A stretch of DNA of 7,595 nt, taken from assembly GCA_046542255.1 (NCBI GenBank), contig JBKHBT010000130.1, positions 1-7,595 on the forward strand, read 5' to 3'. The notes below the pieces were generated by a model. The model was given only the letters and a program-made list of their open reading frames with translations, made no database searches and was not told the origin of the DNA. The first letter of the stretch is position 1. Each line of letters starts with the position of its first letter. Position numbers and translations under genes: made by a program. Below, in pieces: positions 1 through 6,371 of the stretch. The stretch comes from JBKHBT01 sp046542255. Lineage in GTDB: Bacteria > UBP14 > UBA6098 > JBKHBT01.

Positions 1-35
1 TCTTGCCCTGTCGAGATGACAATTTCCTGGCCAGA

Positions 36-55
36 CAATGCGCTGTTCCGCATTG
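36..55. repeat. Short perfect hairpin in the left intergenic region
   Basis: CAATGCG (36-42) and CGCATTG (49-55) are perfect inverted arms around a six-base loop. The palindrome CTGGCCAG (27-34) lies just to the left, and TGTCGAGATGAC (9-20) recurs at 1393-1404. No long T-run follows on either strand, so this is a weak candidate for a terminator of a gene beyond the left edge. It may instead be part of a dispersed intergenic repeat. The structure is seen directly; its role is not known. Confidence 0.4.
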
Positions 56-221
56 ACATACTTTTCAGGCTAAAACATCAGTAAAGCCTTTTGGGTGTAT
101 ATATTAAATATTGTATTTATGTTATATTTATGGCTTTAAAAGAGGTTGGTATAGTTTTGGGCTTTTTGGATAAAGCACTTATTATAGAAAGTTTCAGCAG
201 TAATTAACGCAATTAAACATA

Positions 222-260
222 AATCAAAAGTAGAGACATAGCATCATGCTACATCTCTAC
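222..260 (-). terminator. Intrinsic terminator of the PAS/GGDEF gene
   Basis: Two nested inverted repeats form one long hairpin. GTAGAGA (230-236) pairs with TCTCTAC (254-260), then a 2x2 internal loop, then TAGCA (239-243) pairs with TGCTA (247-251) around a short loop. On the minus strand the stem is followed at once by TTTTGATTT. It starts 38 bases after the stop codon of the minus-strand gene, the usual place for a Rho-independent terminator. On the plus strand the following bases are CTTAAATATTTT, so weak bidirectional function is possible. Confidence 0.65.
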
Positions 261-298
261 CTTAAATATTTTCCCTATTTCAAGAACTATATTGGATA

Positions 299-1105
299 TC
301 AGCCCATGCTAATATTATCTCCGCCCTTTTGTCCTGCGACATAGAGCGCTCTTTGTGCTAGAGTGATTAGAGTATTCGAACTTGGCGTCTCTTTGGAATA
401 AGCGACACCCATAGAAACAGTAGCCTCTGTCTGTTCTTTTATCATCTTCTGGATTTTCTCAGTAACCATCTGTGATGTGTCTTTCTCGACCTGGATAAGA
501 ATGACTGCAAATAGATTTCTATCGAGATAAAATGGTGCATAGTCGTATTGCCTGATATTCTCGCTCCAGATGCGTCCGATTTCATGAATAAGGTAATTTG
601 TCTGGTAAATACCTTCTTCTTCGATATGCTTCTCGAGATCGTCAATTTTATACATAACTACTGCAAAGTGAGTTCCCAGCCTGGAAGAACGCGCAAACTC
701 AGCATCGAGAGTATTCTCGAACATATTATTGATTCTCTCTTTGATTTCATCGGTAAATTCAAAGAGTGTAAAGAGCTTCCTCTCAGCAAGTTTCTGCATA
801 TTGATATTCAAGAATTGAAGTGAGACTCTGCTTTTTCCATTGAGTTCAAAAGGCTTGACAAATACTCGCCAATAAATCCCAGAATGAGGATCGAATACTT
901 CGGCACTTTCTTCGCCTTCCTTTATCTCAGAAATAATATTAACTATTCCCTGAACACATTTTATCTTTTCTGTACAATCAGCGCCTATAAGGCTTTCGCC
1001 AAATCCGAAACTTTCAACTGCAGCAAAATTTTCATATACGATTTTATTGGCATCATCCAAAAGAACAATCGGAGTTACCAGTTTTTCGAGGATCTCGTGG
1101 TTCAT
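299..1105 (-). CDS. PAS domain protein with degenerate GGDEF domain
   Basis: This 268-residue cytoplasmic protein is probably a signalling protein related to diguanylate cyclases. Residues about 5-105 look like a PAS sensor fold (PIVLLDDANKIVYEN near the start, later YWRVFVKPF and VSLQFLNI), followed by a short helical linker. Residues about 135-268 keep the GGDEF-domain frame: EFARSSRLG, FAVVMYKID, VSMGVAYS, and the closing ALYVAGQKGGDNI. The signature loop itself is lost: the stretch equivalent to RYGGDEF reads roughly FYLDRNLF (192-199), without the metal- and substrate-binding residues, so cyclase activity is unlikely. RQYD (185-188) sits about where an RxxD inhibitory site would be, so c-di-GMP binding is conceivable but unproven. 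The start was chosen because AGGAGG lies four bases upstream; an in-frame ATG at 1156 has no such site and would overlap the promoter. No transmembrane segment is visible. It appears monocistronic, with its own promoter and terminator. Confidence 0.75.
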   Translation of the reverse strand: MNHEILEKLVTPIVLLDDANKIVYENFAAVESFGFGESLIGADCTEKIKCVQGIVNIISEIKEGEESAEVFDPHSGIYWRVFVKPFELNGKSRVSLQFLNINMQKLAERKLFTLFEFTDEIKERINNMFENTLDAEFARSSRLGTHFAVVMYKIDDLEKHIEEEGIYQTNYLIHEIGRIWSENIRQYDYAPFYLDRNLFAVILIQVEKDTSQMVTEKIQKMIKEQTEATVSMGVAYSKETPSSNTLITLAQRALYVAGQKGGDNISMG

Positions 1106-1109
1106 TTTT

Positions 1110-1115
1110 CCTCCT
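1110..1115 (-). promoter_or_regulatory. Ribosome binding site fixing the PAS/GGDEF start
   Basis: On the minus strand AGGAGG is followed by AAAA and then the ATG at 1105. This is a full-consensus Shine-Dalgarno sequence and it rules in favour of the 268-residue form over the 285-residue reading. Confidence 0.8.
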
Positions 1116-1138
1116 GTGTTTAATATATTTTCGAATAT

Positions 1139-1166
1139 AATATACATATAATACATTTCTTAACAA
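1139..1166 (-). promoter_or_regulatory. Putative sigma70-like promoter for the PAS/GGDEF gene
   Basis: On the minus strand TTGTTA (1166-1161) and TATATT (1144-1139) are separated by 16 bases, in a strongly AT-rich stretch. A transcript starting near 1132 would have a leader of about 27 bases carrying the AGGAGG site. Several overlapping TATA-like hexamers make the exact -10 uncertain. Confidence 0.4.
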
Positions 1167-1256
1167 GACTAAAAAAGGCATTTATAATTGATCTAAACGA
1201 TTAAAAAGGCCGATTATTCTTAGTAAAGGTGTTTGTTAGCTCTATCATTGCTTAGA

Positions 1257-1404
1257 ATGATGTGCCTTCGAGACAGTGGAGTGGAGCCTGTATTTCCGCT
1301 CTATTACAGGTTGGATTGGTGAAATGGTGCCTTCGATTACGCTCGTGCACCGTGGTGGTTTGGTTGTTTTTCGCAAGCTTCATTAATTGCTTTGTCGAGA
1401 TGAC
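1257..1404. repeat. Hairpin-rich segment resembling dispersed intergenic repeats
   Basis: GTGCCTTCGA occurs twice in the same orientation (1262-1271 and 1327-1336). The second copy forms one arm side of GGTGC (1326-1330) and GCACC (1347-1351), a hairpin with a 16-base loop. Between the copies, CCTGTA (1287-1292) and TACAGG (1305-1310) form another inverted pair. The segment ends with TGTCGAGATGAC (1393-1404), also found at 9-20 on the other side of the neighbouring gene. Short GC-rich palindromic blocks confined to intergenic DNA are typical of dispersed repeat families. Membership in a genome-wide family cannot be shown from one window. Confidence 0.4.
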
Positions 1405-1445
1405 CATTGCGCAAAATTTCAATAAACCTCGCTAATTTAATTCAC

Positions 1446-1474
1446 TTTACAAATCACAAATATAAACCTATATT
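1446..1474 (+). promoter_or_regulatory. Putative sigma70-like promoter for the aldehyde dehydrogenase
   Basis: TTTACA (1446-1451) and TATATT (1469-1474) have the ideal 17-base spacing. Transcription would start near 1481, giving a leader of only about 13 bases that is almost entirely the AAGGAG ribosome binding site (1483-1488). Confidence 0.4.
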
Positions 1475-1493
1475 GATGTAAAAAGGAGCATAA

Positions 1494-2873
1494 ATGCAGA
1501 AAACCGATATAAAAGATATTCTCAAAAAGCAGCGCGAATTTTTCGATTCCGGCAAAACCAAAAGCTATGAGTTTCGCAAAAAGCAATTGGCCAATCTTCG
1601 CAGAATGATCGATGATAAAGACGATTTATTTTATGATGCATTGATGGCCGACCTTCACAAATCCAAATATGAATCCTATGCTACAGAAATCGGATTTACG
1701 CTATCTGAGATAAGCTATGCCGAAAAGCATCTCAAGAAATGGATGAAGCCCGACAAAGTCCGAACACCGCTTCTTCACTTTCCAGCAAAAAGCAGAATAT
1801 ATTATGAACCCTATGGACTTAGCCTGATTATCAGCCCGTGGAATTATCCATTTCAGCTTGCTCTATCACCATTGATTGGAGCGATTTCGGCTGGTAATTG
1901 TGCAATTTTGAAACCATCGGAATTTTCGCCAGCAACATCCGAAGCCTTGAAAGATGCAATAGCCGAATATTTCGAGCCCGGTTTTGTAACAGTTGTTCTC
2001 GGCGAGGTGGAGACATCAAAGGCATTGCTTGCAGAGATATTCGACTATATTTTCTTCACAGGAAGCCCGGGAGTTGGCAAAGCAGTTATGACTGCTGCTG
2101 CAAAACACCTCACTCCAGTAACACTCGAACTCGGCGGCAAAAGCCCCGTTATTGTTCATGAAGATGCCAAGCTCGATATCGCAGCGAAGAAAATAACATG
2201 GGGCAAATTCTTAAATGCCGGGCAAACATGCATTGCGCCTGATTATGCGCTTGTACACAGCTCCATCAAAGAGCAGTTTATCGAACGGTTAGTAAAATAT
2301 ATCACTCAATTCTATCAGCCCAATATTAGAGAGTCTTCCGATTATGGGAGGATTATTACGCAGAAGCATTTTGGAAGGCTCGAGTCGCTTTTGGATGGCG
2401 GGAAGATTGTCTATGGCGGACAAACTGATAGGAGCGAATTATTTTTCGAGCCTACAATACTGACCGAGCTAGATCTAAAATCGAAAGTCATGGAGGAAGA
2501 GATTTTCGGCCCTATTTTCCCGATTCTGGAATATGACAATATCGAAGAAGCGATGGAATTTATCGAGAGCAAATCCAAACCGCTTTCGCTATATCTATTC
2601 AGCGAAAGTAAAAAAATCGAGAAGATGGTCACTGGGAGGCTTTCTTTTGGCGGCGGTTGTATAAACGATGTAATCCTGCATCTGGCAACGCCACATCTTC
2701 CATTTGGCGGTGTCGGCCGGAGCGGAATGGGTGCATACCATGGCAAAGAGAGTTTCCTGACATTTTCACATCGTAAGAGCATTCTTCACAAAGGCCTATG
2801 GTTCGATCTTCCTCTTAAATATCCGCCAAATAAGATGAAAAATTTCAAGTGGCTCAAAAAGGCCTTTAAATAA
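1494..2873 (+). CDS. NAD(P)-dependent aldehyde dehydrogenase, class 3 type
   Basis: This enzyme would oxidise an aldehyde to the carboxylic acid with NAD(P)+. The 459-residue length and the motif set match the ALDH3 branch, whose members act on medium- and long-chain fatty or aromatic aldehydes. Visible are PWNYPF with the oxyanion-hole Asn117, the cofactor-fold segment FFTGSPGVGKAV (187-198), ELGGK with Glu212, NAGQTC with catalytic Cys246, EEIFGP with the cofactor-contacting Glu336, and the C-terminal PFGGVGRSGMGAYHG (403-417). All key residues are intact. The C-terminus ends in a Lys/Pro-rich stretch without the membrane anchor of the animal fatty-aldehyde enzymes, so a cytoplasmic protein is expected. 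The start is supported by AAGGAG five bases upstream. The gene stands alone and ends one base from the convergent Dus gene. The exact substrate cannot be read from the sequence. Confidence 0.9.
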   Translation: MQKTDIKDILKKQREFFDSGKTKSYEFRKKQLANLRRMIDDKDDLFYDALMADLHKSKYESYATEIGFTLSEISYAEKHLKKWMKPDKVRTPLLHFPAKSRIYYEPYGLSLIISPWNYPFQLALSPLIGAISAGNCAILKPSEFSPATSEALKDAIAEYFEPGFVTVVLGEVETSKALLAEIFDYIFFTGSPGVGKAVMTAAAKHLTPVTLELGGKSPVIVHEDAKLDIAAKKITWGKFLNAGQTCIAPDYALVHSSIKEQFIERLVKYITQFYQPNIRESSDYGRIITQKHFGRLESLLDGGKIVYGGQTDRSELFFEPTILTELDLKSKVMEEEIFGPIFPILEYDNIEEAMEFIESKSKPLSLYLFSESKKIEKMVTGRLSFGGGCINDVILHLATPHLPFGGVGRSGMGAYHGKESFLTFSHRKSILHKGLWFDLPLKYPPNKMKNFKWLKKAFK

Positions 2874-2874
2874 T

Positions 2875-3882
2875 TTATCTATCGAGCTTATCTAGAATAT
2901 CGACATATCTGTCATATACAGACTTTGGATAATTCCTGCTCCATTTTCGGAAATTTATCTCAGCATGGTATCTGTCCTGAACATTTAGCATGATTTCCAG
3001 ATGCCGGCGCATGGCTTTTTCGATTTCCTTTTCGTCAGGAGCTGGCAGCTCGGGAAGATTATGCAATTTTCGGTATATGTCTCTTGCCAGCCATGGCGTT
3101 TTGAGCATTCCGCGGCCGATCATAACAGCATCGCAGCCGGTTCTATCGAACATTTCGAGAGCATCATCGGTGGTCTGTATATCGCCATTTCCGATTACGG
3201 GTATATTAACAGAATCTTTTAATATGGCGATCTGTTCCCAATCAGCTTTGCCACGGAAACCCTGCGAGGGCGTCCTTGCATGAAGCGCGATCGCTGATGC
3301 GCCAGCATTTTCGAGAATCTTGCCGGCTTCGGGAAGCCAGTTTTCGCGATTATACCATCCAAGCCTTATTTTAACCGTAACAGGTACGCTGGAAGCCTTG
3401 ACTACTGCCTTAAGATTTTTCTCGGCATCGCGGATATCCTTCAGAAGGCCAGAGCCGGAGCCTTTTTTTAGTACTTTTCGGACGCTACAGCCCATATTGA
3501 TATCGATCATCTCGGCGGCGAAATCAGAGAGCCATTGGGCTGCAAGCCCCATATAATATGGTTCATGCCCAAAAATTTGCCAATTTGTAGGATGGTCCTC
3601 CGGGCTTGTGGCAATTAGATATTTCAGCTTTCTGTCCTGGAATTCATAGATGCTGCGGCAAGATAGCATTTCGGAATATGCTAGGCCAAGATGGCCGAAA
3701 TTGCGAACAATTGTTCGAAATGCAAGGTCGGTATAGCCTGCCAAAGGCGCAAGAAATATGGGGGATTCCAGTTTCAAGTTGCCTATTTTTAGCTTTTCTG
3801 TCCTATGACAAATCTTTTCTATGCGTTTTTTGCTAATATCATATTTTTCGTCTTTTTGCGGTAACTTTGGTGTTGGTTTCAT
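2875..3882 (-). CDS. dus: tRNA-dihydrouridine synthase (Dus family)
   Basis: This FMN enzyme would reduce specific uridines in tRNA to 5,6-dihydrouridine with NADPH. Numbered from the ATG used here (335 residues), the TIM-barrel motifs appear in order: LAPLAGYTDLAFR (44-56), NWQIFG, NMGC with catalytic Cys132, VTVKIRLGW with Lys170, LHARTPSQGFRGKADW with His201, IPVIGNGDI (227-235), and the phosphate-binding GRGMLKTPW (257-265). The loop reads NMGCS where most bacterial members have NMGCP. The closest type is probably DusB-like, but specificity cannot be settled. The start is uncertain: an in-frame TTG at 3918 would add 12 residues, and neither start has a clear Shine-Dalgarno sequence. Either form carries a Lys-rich N-terminal extension of roughly 30-40 residues before the barrel. 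It is divergent from the UDP-glucose dehydrogenase gene and convergent with the aldehyde dehydrogenase gene. Confidence 0.88.
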   Translation of the reverse strand: MKPTPKLPQKDEKYDISKKRIEKICHRTEKLKIGNLKLESPIFLAPLAGYTDLAFRTIVRNFGHLGLAYSEMLSCRSIYEFQDRKLKYLIATSPEDHPTNWQIFGHEPYYMGLAAQWLSDFAAEMIDINMGCSVRKVLKKGSGSGLLKDIRDAEKNLKAVVKASSVPVTVKIRLGWYNRENWLPEAGKILENAGASAIALHARTPSQGFRGKADWEQIAILKDSVNIPVIGNGDIQTTDDALEMFDRTGCDAVMIGRGMLKTPWLARDIYRKLHNLPELPAPDEKEIEKAMRRHLEIMLNVQDRYHAEINFRKWSRNYPKSVYDRYVDILDKLDR

Positions 3883-3995
3883 ATTTTCACTGTTCTTAAC
3901 ATTATTTAAGTTTGACAATCGCTAATATTTTATTTTCTTTAATAGACAATTGTTTTCAATTGCTTAAAGATAATGCAAATCAGTCAGGAGTACAA
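3883..3995. promoter_or_regulatory. Divergent control region, dus / UDP-glucose dehydrogenase
   Basis: This AT-rich region must hold both outward promoters. On the plus strand a perfect TTGACA lies at 3912-3917, but no good -10 stands at normal spacing. On the minus strand TTGTCT (3949-3944) and TATTAG (3927-3922) are 16 bases apart; if used, transcription would begin near the TTG at 3918 and favour the ATG at 3882 as the dus start. CAATTG-TTTT-CAATTG (3947-3962) is a perfect small inverted repeat and a possible operator or leader hairpin. Promoter assignments here are weak. Confidence 0.35.
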
Positions 3996-5288
3996 ATGGA
4001 TGTTTCAGTCATAGGGACAGGATATGTTGGATTGGTAACAGCGGCATGTATGGCCGAAATGGGGCATAATGTTGTCGGCGTAGATCATGATGTTCGCAAG
4101 ATAGAGATTCTTGAAAAAGGCGGAATACCGATTTATGAAAAAGGCCTTTTAGAGCTGGTGACAAAAAATGTTAAGGAAGGGCGACTTCGCTTCTCCACTG
4201 AGCTAAAAGAAGGCGTTGATAATTCCGAAATCATTTTCCTCGCAGTAAATACGCCAACCCGTTCGACAGGCGAAACCGACCTTACCGCAATCAAAAGAAT
4301 TTCACGCGATATCGGCAAAATGCTGGATGGTTACCGTTTGATAGTCGTCAAAAGCACTGTTCCTGTCAATACTGGCAAATGGCTGAAAAAATCTGTATCT
4401 ACATATGCTAATGAAAATGTGGATTTCGATGTGGCATCCAATCCTGAGTTTTTGCGCGAGGGCGTTGCTGTCGGAGATTTCCTGGAGCCGGACAGAGTAG
4501 TAATTGGTGTTGAGACAGAAAGAGCCAGAGAAATGCTCCTAAAACTATACGAACCGATAGATGCCAAAAAACTGCTTACCGATATAGAAAGCGCCGAAAT
4601 CATTAAACATGCATCCAATACCTTCCTTGCTATGAAAATATCATTCATAAATGGTGTTGCCAATATTTGCGAACGTTCTGGTGCCGATGTTAATCTGGTT
4701 GCCGAAGGAATGGGACTCGACCCACGTATCGGAAGCTCATTTTTAAATGCTGGAATAGGCTGGGGCGGCGCATGTTTCCCGAAGGATGTCAAGGCATTTG
4801 AGAATATCGCCCAGAAACTCGGCTATGATTTCAGGCTTCTCGATGAGATACAGAGAATCAATAGAAAGCAGCAGGATGCTGTTATAATTAAATTGCGCGA
4901 GATATTCGATGAACTCGATGGCAAGAAAATCGGGCTACTCGGCCTGGCATTCAAGCCAAATACCGATGATATGCGCAATGCTCCATCGATAAGAATCGCT
5001 AATCTTCTCGATGAAGAAGGCGTTGAGCTGAAAGGCTATGACCCACAGTCTATGGAGAAAGCTGGCGAGGTTATGCCTATGGTCAAGCTTTGCAAAGACA
5101 AATGGGAAGTGGTGGAGGATGTTGATGCCGTTATTCTGTGCACCGAATGGCAGCATTTCCGTGATATGGACATAAAAGAAATAAAGTCCAAAATGCGTGG
5201 AAATGTTATAATCGATGGAAGAAATATATGGGATCCTGAAGTGATGAAACAGCTTGGTTTCGTCTATCGCGGAGTTGGTAGAGGATAA
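3996..5288 (+). CDS. ugd: UDP-glucose 6-dehydrogenase
   Basis: The enzyme oxidises UDP-glucose to UDP-glucuronate in two NAD+-dependent steps. The 430-residue protein is complete and of normal family length. The N-terminal Rossmann domain begins at once with VIGTGYVGLV (5-14), and GVD ends with Asp30, the usual ribose-binding acid. STVPV (120-124), NPEFLREG (149-156) with Glu151, and EIIKHASN with Lys204 follow. The catalytic loop GWGGACFPKD contains Cys260 and Asp264. The C-terminal UDP-binding domain has GLAFKPNTDDMRNAPS (316-331) and DGRN. The reading frame extends 28 codons further upstream to a TTG, but the ATG at 3996 has AGGAG five bases ahead and places the nucleotide motif at the usual distance from the N-terminus. 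The decarboxylase-like gene follows after 38 bases, so the two are probably co-transcribed and consecutive in one pathway. Products feed capsule, lipopolysaccharide or glycan assembly elsewhere. Confidence 0.94.
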   Translation: MDVSVIGTGYVGLVTAACMAEMGHNVVGVDHDVRKIEILEKGGIPIYEKGLLELVTKNVKEGRLRFSTELKEGVDNSEIIFLAVNTPTRSTGETDLTAIKRISRDIGKMLDGYRLIVVKSTVPVNTGKWLKKSVSTYANENVDFDVASNPEFLREGVAVGDFLEPDRVVIGVETERAREMLLKLYEPIDAKKLLTDIESAEIIKHASNTFLAMKISFINGVANICERSGADVNLVAEGMGLDPRIGSSFLNAGIGWGGACFPKDVKAFENIAQKLGYDFRLLDEIQRINRKQQDAVIIKLREIFDELDGKKIGLLGLAFKPNTDDMRNAPSIRIANLLDEEGVELKGYDPQSMEKAGEVMPMVKLCKDKWEVVEDVDAVILCTEWQHFRDMDIKEIKSKMRGNVIIDGRNIWDPEVMKQLGFVYRGVGRG

Positions 5289-5326
5289 ACCAGTTTCAAT
5301 AGAATTTTTAAAAACAGAAAGTTGTT

Positions 5327-6268
5327 TTGATTTCAAAATCCAAATTTTTAATAACTGGTGGTGCGGGATTTCTTGGCGCGAACCTTGCGAGAAAGCTTGC
5401 AAATGAAGGCCATGAAGTCCTTTGTCTGGATAATCTTTTGACCGGGAAAATGTCTAATTTGCCAGAAAGCAATCCCAATATTCAATTTGAGAATATTGAT
5501 ATATGCGAAATCGAACCATCCCTTTATGAAGCCGATTGCATTTTCCACTTTGCATCTCCTGCCTCACCGAAATACTATTTGAAATACCCTCTGGAAACAA
5601 TGAATGTCGCCAGTAGGGGAACCAGAAATGCCCTCGAGATTGCCAGAATAAATAATGCGAGATTCATATTTTCTTCCACTTCGGAAGTTTATGGACGAAG
5701 CGAGCATTTTCCGCAGAATGAGGATTGCAATGGCATTATTGATATTAATAGCAAAAGAGCAGTCTATAGCGAATCAAAGCGATTTGCCGAGACTATGATT
5801 TCAGAATATCGAAGGAAATTTTCATTGGATACAACGATACTCAGGTTATTTAATACCTACGGCCCTTTTATGCATCCTGATGATGGCCGAGTTGTTTCCA
5901 ATTTCTTGCGGCAATCATTGGCGAAAGAGCCATTGTCCATAAACGGCGATGGCAGCCAGACAAGAAGTTTCTGCTATGTTGATGATATGATTTCTGCGAT
6001 TTTAAAAATTATCGATATCGACCATCCCGGGCCGATTAATATTGGAAATCCTGAGGAGATAAGTATAATAGAGTTGGGCGAGCTAATATATGGAATTATC
6101 AATCCTGGGGAGAAGCCAGATATCGATTTTCAAAGGCTTCATCCCGGTGATCCTGCGCGAAGATGCCCGGATATCAAATTAGTCCATTCATTGACAGGCT
6201 GGCGGCCGAAGATTTGGCTTCGGAAAGGTTTATTTCGATATATTGAATGGTTTAAGAAATCTTTCTGA
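5327..6268 (+). CDS. UDP-glucuronate decarboxylase-like SDR enzyme (UDP-xylose synthase)
   Basis: This is a 313-residue extended short-chain dehydrogenase/reductase. The best fit is UDP-glucuronate decarboxylase, which makes UDP-xylose through a bound 4-keto intermediate. Visible are ITGGAGFLGANL (9-20), the family hallmark HFASPASPKYYLKYPLETM (74-92), SSTSEVYG with Thr118 and Glu120, Tyr147 and Lys151 (YxxxK), DGRVVSNFLRQSL (186-198), GDGSQTRSFCYVDD (207-220), and DPARRCPDIK (275-284). Two stretches deviate from typical members: the active site reads RAVYSESKR rather than CYDEGKR, and NTYGPFMHPDDGR has Phe where Arg is usual. An epimerase with a different outcome is therefore possible. The likely start is TTG at 5327: in-frame stops lie at 5300 and 5309, and no ATG precedes the nucleotide motif. 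Only a weak site (AGAAAG, 5316-5321) stands upstream, and translation may depend on the preceding gene. That gene supplies the expected substrate, which supports the assignment. Confidence 0.8.
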   Translation: MISKSKFLITGGAGFLGANLARKLANEGHEVLCLDNLLTGKMSNLPESNPNIQFENIDICEIEPSLYEADCIFHFASPASPKYYLKYPLETMNVASRGTRNALEIARINNARFIFSSTSEVYGRSEHFPQNEDCNGIIDINSKRAVYSESKRFAETMISEYRRKFSLDTTILRLFNTYGPFMHPDDGRVVSNFLRQSLAKEPLSINGDGSQTRSFCYVDDMISAILKIIDIDHPGPINIGNPEEISIIELGELIYGIINPGEKPDIDFQRLHPGDPARRCPDIKLVHSLTGWRPKIWLRKGLFRYIEWFKKSF

Positions 6269-6292
6269 AAAAAAATAGCCAATTAATCAAAA

Positions 6293-6347
6293 CTTAACAT
6301 TAAATTAATATTGACTTAACATATACATCTATTATAATTATGTTAAG
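6293..6347. promoter_or_regulatory. Three CTTAACAT motifs around the phase-variable gene promoter
   Basis: CTTAACAT occurs at 6293-6300 and 6315-6322 in direct orientation (22 bases apart, close to two helical turns; the direct copies also share the preceding A). It occurs again in inverted orientation, as ATGTTAAG, at 6340-6347. The middle copy overlaps the -35 box and the inverted copy covers the expected transcription start. This resembles an operator array for a dimeric regulator, but the DNA is AT-rich and the motif is short. Confidence 0.4.
6311..6338 (+). promoter_or_regulatory. Strong sigma70-like promoter of the phase-variable gene
   Basis: TTGACT (6311-6316) and a perfect TATAAT (6333-6338) are separated by 16 bases. 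Transcription should begin near 6345 and leave a short leader of about 27 bases with the ribosome binding site AAGGAGG (6361-6367). This is the best promoter in the window. I see no terminator between the upstream sugar-nucleotide genes and this point, so read-through may add to it. Confidence 0.7.
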
Positions 6348-6371
6348 CTAACTTTTTGTAAAGGAGGACTT

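Larger units (their letters stand above)
1..298. other. Non-coding region downstream of the PAS/GGDEF gene
   Basis: I find no supported gene here. The region holds the hairpin at 36-55, an AT-rich stretch (about 95-220), and the terminator at 230-260. A seven-base inverted pair, TAAAGCC (82-88) and GGCTTTA (132-138), is separated by 43 bases and is probably chance. The only start-to-stop reading of note on the plus strand is a 25-codon frame at 130-207 without a ribosome binding site, which I do not call a gene. Confidence 0.6.
1106..1493. other. Divergent intergenic region with repeat-like DNA
   Basis: This 388-base stretch separates the divergent PAS/GGDEF and aldehyde dehydrogenase genes. 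Its two ends hold the outward promoters. The middle (about 1255-1405) is more GC-rich than its flanks, hairpin-prone and without a convincing reading frame; it is described separately as a repeat-like element. I see no RNA gene in it. Confidence 0.6.

Noticed and set aside
130..207. Short plus-strand frame of 25 codons starting ATG GCT TTA, followed by the hairpin at 230-260
   Set aside because: No Shine-Dalgarno sequence precedes it, the peptide has no recognisable feature, and the hairpin is better explained as the terminator of the minus-strand gene because its T-run is on that strand.
1106..1156. N-terminal extension of the PAS/GGDEF protein to an ATG at 1156
   Set aside because: The extension overlaps the AT-rich promoter and lacks a ribosome binding site, whereas the ATG at 1105 has AGGAGG at ideal spacing.
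2858..2867. AAAGGCCTTT palindrome at the end of the aldehyde dehydrogenase gene as a terminator
   Set aside because: It has no loop and no T-run, so it cannot form a usable terminator hairpin.
3912..3995. N-terminal extension of UDP-glucose dehydrogenase to a TTG at 3912
   Set aside because: The family begins at the nucleotide-binding motif, the ATG at 3996 has AGGAG upstream, and the extension would run through the divergent control region.
6268..6275. A8 run after the decarboxylase-like gene as a terminator or second contingency tract
   Set aside because: No stem precedes it, and it begins at the last base of the stop codon, so slippage would not change a protein.
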